From: a virus
Virus record (IMG/VR): IMGVR_UViG_3300043446_002177
Coordinates: 1-63,112 of that record
Strand: one strand, 5' to 3'
Length of the DNA stretch: 63,112 bases
This document shows, piece by piece, positions 58,815 through 63,112 of the stretch. Each line of letters begins with the position of its first letter. Position 1 is the first letter of the stretch. The notes beneath the pieces were generated by a model that was given only the letters and a program-made list of their open reading frames with translations, had not been told where the DNA came from and ran no database searches. The translations under genes and the position numbers were made by a program.

Positions 58815-59510
58815 TTAACGCCAGTTTTGAACAATGATAGGATCTTCTACTCTACTAGGTTTTGGATCACCGTGGAATACTAATATTGATGTTTTTGGAT
58901 TTATTTCTGGATTAGCTCTATCTTTAAATATTCTTTCATGGCCTAAACGAACTACATCGTTTCGATCACGAACTTCCCATTTATAACTCATGATAATTTC
59001 ATAAGGCCAGTAGGCAAAGTTTTCGGTTATCTGTTCGTAGATCCAATCTTGGTCACCATGATAACGTCCAGTTTGTGCTAGATTTTCTCTAAGATTATTC
59101 CAAACATATTGAAATTGTCCTTTTTGAAATCTAAACACACTGCTGTTAAACTTATTCCAGTTTTCTACGCTGGATCGATTAAAGTCTTTAATGATACAAA
59201 ACTTATTAGGCTCATAGTCCCATAATAGATCAAAGTTGCGAATAATAACTATGTCCAAATCCATAAACAGTATAGTACCATCTAAAGGTAATTCGTTGCT
59301 AAACACCCAAGGTTTAAACCACCAACCTTGTAAGTGATAATTTGGTATAGGTATAATTGTAATAGCAGGATCTAATCCTGCAGGATCTTCCGTTATACAG
59401 GCAAAACCAAAAGGAACTAGACTGTTCCTTTTGGTCATGTTATACAGTTTGTTGACATAGTCAGAGCTGTACTTTGGCCCGTGTTTAAGACAAACAATCC
59501 AACGATTCAT
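58815..59510 (-). CDS. GT-A type glycosyltransferase
   Basis: 231 residues. WIVCLKHGPKYSSDYVNKLY opens a nucleotide-sugar-binding fold and ILFMDLDIVIIRN carries the DxD metal site of GT-A enzymes. GDQDWIYEQ is a later acceptor-side motif seen in phage members. No signal peptide. It overlaps queD as TAATG, so sugar transfer to a modified base is one option; a virion glycan is another. Confidence 0.75.
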   Translation of the reverse strand: MNRWIVCLKHGPKYSSDYVNKLYNMTKRNSLVPFGFACITEDPAGLDPAITIIPIPNYHLQGWWFKPWVFSNELPLDGTILFMDLDIVIIRNFDLLWDYEPNKFCIIKDFNRSSVENWNKFNSSVFRFQKGQFQYVWNNLRENLAQTGRYHGDQDWIYEQITENFAYWPYEIIMSYKWEVRDRNDVVRLGHERIFKDRANPEINPKTSILVFHGDPKPSRVEDPIIVQNWR

Positions 59511-60016
59511 TATGCAAACAGATCTTCATTCCATTCACGATGGCCTTCACGGAAAGCCATGTTGCTTTGTGTTTCTCTAACTTCAACGCGGTAGCACCAT
59601 AACCGAGCTGCCTCGCCTGGTCCCCACATTTCTGGAATATATACGCCGTTTACGTATTTGTACAGCATATCGCTAAGGCCTTCGCATCCTAGTTTAGGTA
59701 ACACTACAATCTTAGCCATATTTTTTTCTTGTAACAACTTAAATGTAGCCATTTCTGGATCATCAGCTGCTACAATAAGTGTGTGGTCAAATTGATCTTC
59801 TAAAACTTTTTTGAGTTCTTTTAGTCCACCATAGTCAGCTGCCCAGTTGCGAACATCTAAATCATTAGTACCAAAATAAAACTTCATTGAGAAACTGTAA
59901 CCATGAATTAGATTACAGTGACTGTCAGCTCGCCATTGCCTATAAGCGCAGGGAAAAGCGTCGTGATATTCTTTTGTTGATGTGTACTTGTAAAGTACGG
60001 GTTGTAGATTTGCCAT
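59510..60016 (-). CDS. queD: 6-carboxy-tetrahydropterin synthase (QueD)
   Basis: QueD turns dihydroneopterin triphosphate, the FolE product, into 6-carboxytetrahydropterin. 168 residues from the ATG at 60014-60016, seven bases after AAGGAG. FPCAYRQWRADSHCNLIHGY carries the Cys and His set, DYGGLKELKKVLEDQFDHTL the helix and HxxL of the family, and VEVRETQSN the substrate Glu. An in-frame ATG at 60055 would add 13 residues but has no ribosome site. It has its own promoter and a structured leader. Confidence 0.9.
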   Translation of the reverse strand: MANLQPVLYKYTSTKEYHDAFPCAYRQWRADSHCNLIHGYSFSMKFYFGTNDLDVRNWAADYGGLKELKKVLEDQFDHTLIVAADDPEMATFKLLQEKNMAKIVVLPKLGCEGLSDMLYKYVNGVYIPEMWGPGEAARLWCYRVEVRETQSNMAFREGHREWNEDLFA

Positions 60017-60055
60017 CTCTAGTCTCCTTGTAAAAAGTAGCAAGTTTGATGACAT

Positions 60056-60093
60056 GCAGAATATTTAAAGAGGGGTGAATGCCTAAGACCTCT
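60056..60093 (-). promoter_or_regulatory. Candidate preQ1-I-like riboswitch in the queD leader
   Basis: The transcript should begin with AGAGG (60089-60093), a 15-base loop ending CACC, CCTCT (60069-60073) and then an A/U-rich tail. This is the order of the preQ1 class I fold (GAGG stem, CA-rich loop end, CCUCU, A-rich tail). Loop bases GCA can pair with a TGC in the tail as the pseudoknot. The loop core differs from the consensus UUCUAGC, so the match is partial. Confidence 0.3.
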
Positions 60094-60100
60094 ATATGTA

Positions 60101-60128
60101 ATTATACAGAAATATATTTAATTGTCAA
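60101..60128 (-). promoter_or_regulatory. Sigma70 promoter for queD and the GT-A gene
   Basis: TTGACA (60123-60128), a 16-base spacer and TATAAT (60101-60106) on the minus strand; start near 60094, leader about 80 bases. It overlaps the 3' end of the upstream gene. Confidence 0.8.
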
Positions 60129-60686
60129 GTTATTGATAGCCAGCCAGCTATCTGGAATTCGCCAATTGGCCTGTTGGTGTTGTATAAAATTGATATTGTG
60201 ATAATGCCTAAATGTTTTTTCTAATTGGTATATCCAAAACTCTGGACTAACAGCATTTGATCCGTTAGCGGCATAATTTGCAGTGCCTTTATACAAATTA
60301 TTAACTGTTCCGTTATCGTCCCAAAGATCAAAACCTAATAAATGTATTTCTTTAGGATTGTAACTAGCAGCCAGTATAACTGCTAACGGTCCACTGTTCC
60401 AGTGAAACGGATCATCTGCTTTTGCAGTGCCTTTGAATGGAAGATCAGGTAAAATACGCACTCGCCGACTAGTATACCTATCAGCCCAGTCTGGCCTAGT
60501 GTAGACTATTTTATCTTTGTGTTGTTCGTTGCTGAGTATTTCGTTGACCATACGCATGTCAACAGCTACAAATTCTGTACACGAACTATCTCTATGTACA
60601 GCATTACAACCTATAGTGTGATCACGTATTTGATTAACAGCAAAGCCTGCACGACTTTGGCCGTTACCTATAACCCAAATGTTCAC
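60102..60686 (-). CDS. DUF115/sialyltransferase-fold-like protein
   Basis: 194 residues. IWVIGNGQSRAGF then TIGCNAVHRD, and later WNSGPLAVILAASYNPKEIH and LLGFDLWDDNG, follow the pattern of GT42 sialyltransferases and DUF115 proteins (GNGxSL, CN, SG...A...G...I.L.G.D). It could transfer a sugar or a related group. The start is GTG at 60684-60686, overlapping the upstream stop as GTGA. With the GT-A and GT-B genes it gives three glycan-type enzymes. Confidence 0.6.
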   Translation of the reverse strand: MNIWVIGNGQSRAGFAVNQIRDHTIGCNAVHRDSSCTEFVAVDMRMVNEILSNEQHKDKIVYTRPDWADRYTSRRVRILPDLPFKGTAKADDPFHWNSGPLAVILAASYNPKEIHLLGFDLWDDNGTVNNLYKGTANYAANGSNAVSPEFWIYQLEKTFRHYHNINFIQHQQANWRIPDSWLAINNLTIKYISV

Positions 60687-62023
60687 TGTGTAGCAATTTG
60701 TCCAAATGGTAACCAGTGGCCGGGTGAGCCTTCAACTACACAGACCCAACCGATGAAATCAGAACCTTTAGGGTCGCTGTTCCATACAATGTCTCCGCGT
60801 TTGAAACTACCTTCCGTAGGAATACCTGCGCCAACTGCAAACTTTCTATTTTGGAAACTGATAGCACCATTGACTGCTAGGCTAACTCCGTCTGGAGCAC
60901 TGGCTTGGCCAACTAACAGGTTACCGTAAACACTAACGGATCTATTAGTATTTGTACTATTACCAATTACAATACTTTCACCAATGGTTAATTCTTTAGT
61001 TTGACCAGTTCTAATATCAAATTCATTAGAAAACTCAATACGATTTTCTTCTAATGCGCTACGGCCTAATTCAATTCTACTTGTGTGTAGTGTTCGTGTA
61101 ACGGCAGCATCGCCTGCTACTTGTAATTCTGTTAAAATACCTAGTTTGGTTAAGCTACTTTCTACAACACTGCTGCCTAGACTATGTTGACTAAGAACAA
61201 CTTGCCCGTCAATAGAGAAATATTTTTCTTTAGATAAATCAATAATTTCAGTTGACCAAAGTCTATCTGGATTTGGTTGGTATGTAAACTGATTATTAGG
61301 ACCGACCTTACCAGCCCACATTAATCCTTTTCCGTATTTAAGACTAGTGTCTGTTTCTTTAAACACAACAGGACTAGAGCGTTCTGTGATTATTTCTTCA
61401 GCGTATAGTTTACCATGTACTACAACATCGCCATTAGTTGCTACAGTGATTCTAACTGTATTGTCTGTAATAATATCTAAACTATCACTGCTATGAGTAC
61501 CAATCATAGCATAACCGTTTTTATTACTGCCTAAAACTAGTTCAACATTGTTTTCTACAATACCTAGCGCACCCGCTGGAGAATCTGTATTAATACCTAC
61601 ACGATTCAATTCACTGGCTGCATAAAAGAAACCACCTAATACTGTTGGCCCGTCTACGTCAAGGCTTCGTAGTGTGCCTACTTGTTTAAGATTACTTTTG
61701 GTAACTGTATTGCCTAGTTCTGTAAAACTTAAAACTGTAGCTCTATTAATTTTATATTCTTGTTCTTCTGCTAGATCAATGCTAAGGTCTGTCCATAGGC
61801 TAGCATCTTTGTAAACTAGACTTTTAGATCTGCGATTGTCAGTCCATCTTACGCCTTTATTTTCCAGGTCTGCAAAATTGCCTGCAACAAAGGCTAGTTG
61901 ACTTTTAGGTTCTACTGTATCAACAGTGATCCGTCCATTGGTAACAACTAGTGATTCTTTAGTGGCAAGGTCGGTAATACCTTGGGTGCTGAATTTTAGC
62001 GGTTCGAATACGTTTAAGGCCAT
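60683..62023 (-). CDS. Tail-fibre-like structural protein
   Basis: 446 residues, beta-rich with two clear internal copies of one domain: RSKSLVYKDASLWTDLSIDL with EQEYKINRATVLSFTELGNT, and LMWAGKVGPNNQ... with KEKYFSIDGQVVLSQHSLGS. The C-terminal part (LLVGQASAPDGVSLAVNGAI then FAVGAGIPTEGSFKRGDIVW) is typical of fibre tips. A late box lies at 62044-62050, followed by a short hairpin and the ATG. Confidence 0.7.
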   Translation of the reverse strand: MALNVFEPLKFSTQGITDLATKESLVVTNGRITVDTVEPKSQLAFVAGNFADLENKGVRWTDNRRSKSLVYKDASLWTDLSIDLAEEQEYKINRATVLSFTELGNTVTKSNLKQVGTLRSLDVDGPTVLGGFFYAASELNRVGINTDSPAGALGIVENNVELVLGSNKNGYAMIGTHSSDSLDIITDNTVRITVATNGDVVVHGKLYAEEIITERSSPVVFKETDTSLKYGKGLMWAGKVGPNNQFTYQPNPDRLWSTEIIDLSKEKYFSIDGQVVLSQHSLGSSVVESSLTKLGILTELQVAGDAAVTRTLHTSRIELGRSALEENRIEFSNEFDIRTGQTKELTIGESIVIGNSTNTNRSVSVYGNLLVGQASAPDGVSLAVNGAISFQNRKFAVGAGIPTEGSFKRGDIVWNSDPKGSDFIGWVCVVEGSPGHWLPFGQIATQ

Positions 62024-62043
62024 AGAAAATACTCTCTTTTGAG

Positions 62044-62050
62044 TATTTAT
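62044..62050 (-). promoter_or_regulatory. T4-type late promoter box
   Basis: ATAAATA on the minus strand, 20 bases before the ATG at 62023. Between them AATACTC and GAGTATT form a hairpin that starts within the box. Confidence 0.6.
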
Positions 62051-62067
62051 CTACGGCCCTGTACATA

Positions 62068-63105
62068 TTATGCTACTTTAAGTAGAATAGTTTCTTCGTT
62101 GATACGACCATTCATACGTGTATCTGTAGCATTGATTTCGTCTAAAAACTTACGCAATGCTACTTTACCAGCAGATTTAAACTCTTTAAGTTTTTCTTCT
62201 GGCTTTCGTAGTGTTTTGCAAATACTTTGAGTTTCGCTAAACCCAGTAATGGTAGTACCTTTAACACCAAGATCTTTGTAATCTTCAGCCACGTACTTTC
62301 CAAGTTTACGTGTTTTAGTATTGTAAACCCACAATTCTTTAGAACCAATAATATCAGCAGGATTAATACTAACTAACTTAAGAGGTTCGTTAGTTTTCAT
62401 GTATTTGAGTTTACTAACAACCTTATCTTTGCTAACAGCTTTGACTTTACGTGGCTTCTTGTTAACCTTAGCTTCTTGCATCAGCATGTTGCAAGCTGAT
62501 TCAATTTCCTGCAAGAATGCAATAAAGTTCTTAATCTGCTTACGGCTACGGTGTTTGTATCCTTCACGCAACTGTTCATCGGCATTACCACTAGCCAATT
62601 CTAAAAGTTCAGCAAGGTCGCGACCGTAGAAGTCACGAATAATACGTGCATGAGCTGCTTTAGCACCCTTGCCTTTGAGCAAGTTAAGAATTTTAAATTG
62701 CTTTGGGTCAAAGTTTTCTGGATCAAGTTGATAGCTTTCGTAAGCGTCTTCTAACTCTTCTGTCATACCAAACGCCGCATCGCGAACACGTTCTTGAATA
62801 CTAGGAGTATAAACTGCCGGTTTTTCTACTTTAGGTGCGTCTTCATCTTCTTCACGGTCGCTAGCACCTTCATTCATAACTTTGTTGATTTCGTTACGCA
62901 ACCATGTGCCAGTATCTCGACCGTTATTAAATCCTTCGTGAACTTCAGGCATGCCTCGAACCAAACAGGCTGCAACACCAACCATAGTTCCTTGAAAGTA
63001 TTTGTCTTTGGTTTTACGGATAGCTTTGATGTCAACCTTGTCGTAGCCTTGGGTGTGCATCCACTCAACTACTTTAACCTTAAGATCCTTTACAGTAGAT
63101 TCCAT
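62068..63105 (-). CDS. Basic helical phage protein, unknown
   Basis: 345 residues, rich in Lys and Glu, helical throughout. Visible segments are KVKVVEWMHTQGYDKVDIKA near the start, ILNLLKGKGAKAAHARIIRD in the middle, a basic patch NKKPRKVKAVSKDKVVSK near 225, and RMNGRINEETILLKVA at the end. It has no catalytic motif and no membrane span. The basic centre hints at nucleic-acid binding. The start at 63105 is seven bases from the window edge, so a longer N-terminus or different start cannot be excluded. Confidence 0.65.
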   Translation of the reverse strand: MESTVKDLKVKVVEWMHTQGYDKVDIKAIRKTKDKYFQGTMVGVAACLVRGMPEVHEGFNNGRDTGTWLRNEINKVMNEGASDREEDEDAPKVEKPAVYTPSIQERVRDAAFGMTEELEDAYESYQLDPENFDPKQFKILNLLKGKGAKAAHARIIRDFYGRDLAELLELASGNADEQLREGYKHRSRKQIKNFIAFLQEIESACNMLMQEAKVNKKPRKVKAVSKDKVVSKLKYMKTNEPLKLVSINPADIIGSKELWVYNTKTRKLGKYVAEDYKDLGVKGTTITGFSETQSICKTLRKPEEKLKEFKSAGKVALRKFLDEINATDTRMNGRINEETILLKVA

Positions 63106-63112
63106 ACGGTAA

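Overview
The window looks like part of the genome of a large T4-like (tevenvirus-type) myophage, probably aquatic and probably infecting a proteobacterium. The T4 core is direct: family B DNA polymerase (gp43), sliding clamp (gp45), small clamp-loader subunit (gp44), a DsbA-like protein, a gp31-like co-chaperonin, PhoH, dCMP deaminase and T4-type late promoter boxes (TATAAATA and relatives). The proteobacterial host is inferred from a BPSL0761-family protein, an ErpA-like iron-sulfur carrier, an E. coli-like GMP reductase and consensus sigma70 promoters. DNA is AT-rich, genes overlap by a few bases, and nearly everything reads leftwards (minus strand).

Layout. 1-14.2 kb is a leftward replication, nucleotide and DNA-modification run: dsbA-like, speD, a DUF3445 protein, gp43, gp45, a DpdA-like transglycosylase, small conserved genes, a T-fold protein, a GT-B glycosyltransferase, a cupin, a phosphoribosyltransferase, guaC, a HIT protein, a nucleotide-sugar dehydrogenase and the 5' part of folE, cut by the window edge. 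A rightward zincin gene and a bidirectional terminator (14.2-14.55 kb) close it. 14.5-21.7 kb is a late block. Several of its products start with short acidic leaders carrying T4 prohead-protease-like sites, which suggests proteins packed into the capsid; among them are a nucleotidyltransferase and a metallopeptidase. A Dps protein is encoded in the same block. 21.7-25.5 kb holds clpA and dnaJ behind a strong early promoter. 25.5-29.9 kb holds lysis genes (holin-like, spanin pair, GH19 endolysin) and small envelope proteins. 30-35 kb holds phoH (rightward), then a leftward run from gp44 to a PAPS/sulfotransferase pair. 35-36.6 kb holds MazG-like, gp31-like and DnaE-like genes. 36.6-56.2 kb is mostly tail-fibre and adhesin genes, including a 2865-residue protein, broken by a fatty-acid desaturase and a rightward pair ending in queC. 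56-63 kb holds ErpA-like, superoxide dismutase, UV endonuclease (uvsE), two further glycosyltransferase-like proteins, queD, a tail-fibre-like protein and an unrecognised protein.

How the genes work together. folE, queD, queC and the DpdA-like enzyme form most of a 7-deazaguanine DNA-modification pathway. Dps, superoxide dismutase, the iron-sulfur carrier and uvsE form an oxidative and UV damage kit. ClpA, DnaJ and the gp31-like protein act on host proteostasis. GuaC, a PRTase, dCMP deaminase and MazG tune nucleotide pools.

The most unusual signal is regulatory. Several genes start 4-6 bases after the -10 box or late box, so their mRNAs should be nearly leaderless. At two of these sites the -35 box sits inside the hairpin of the preceding terminator. 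Other leads are a short intergenic stretch carrying a 16-base exact piece of conserved 23S rRNA, an alternating RNA leader before phoH, and a preQ1-like hairpin at the 5' end of the queD transcript.
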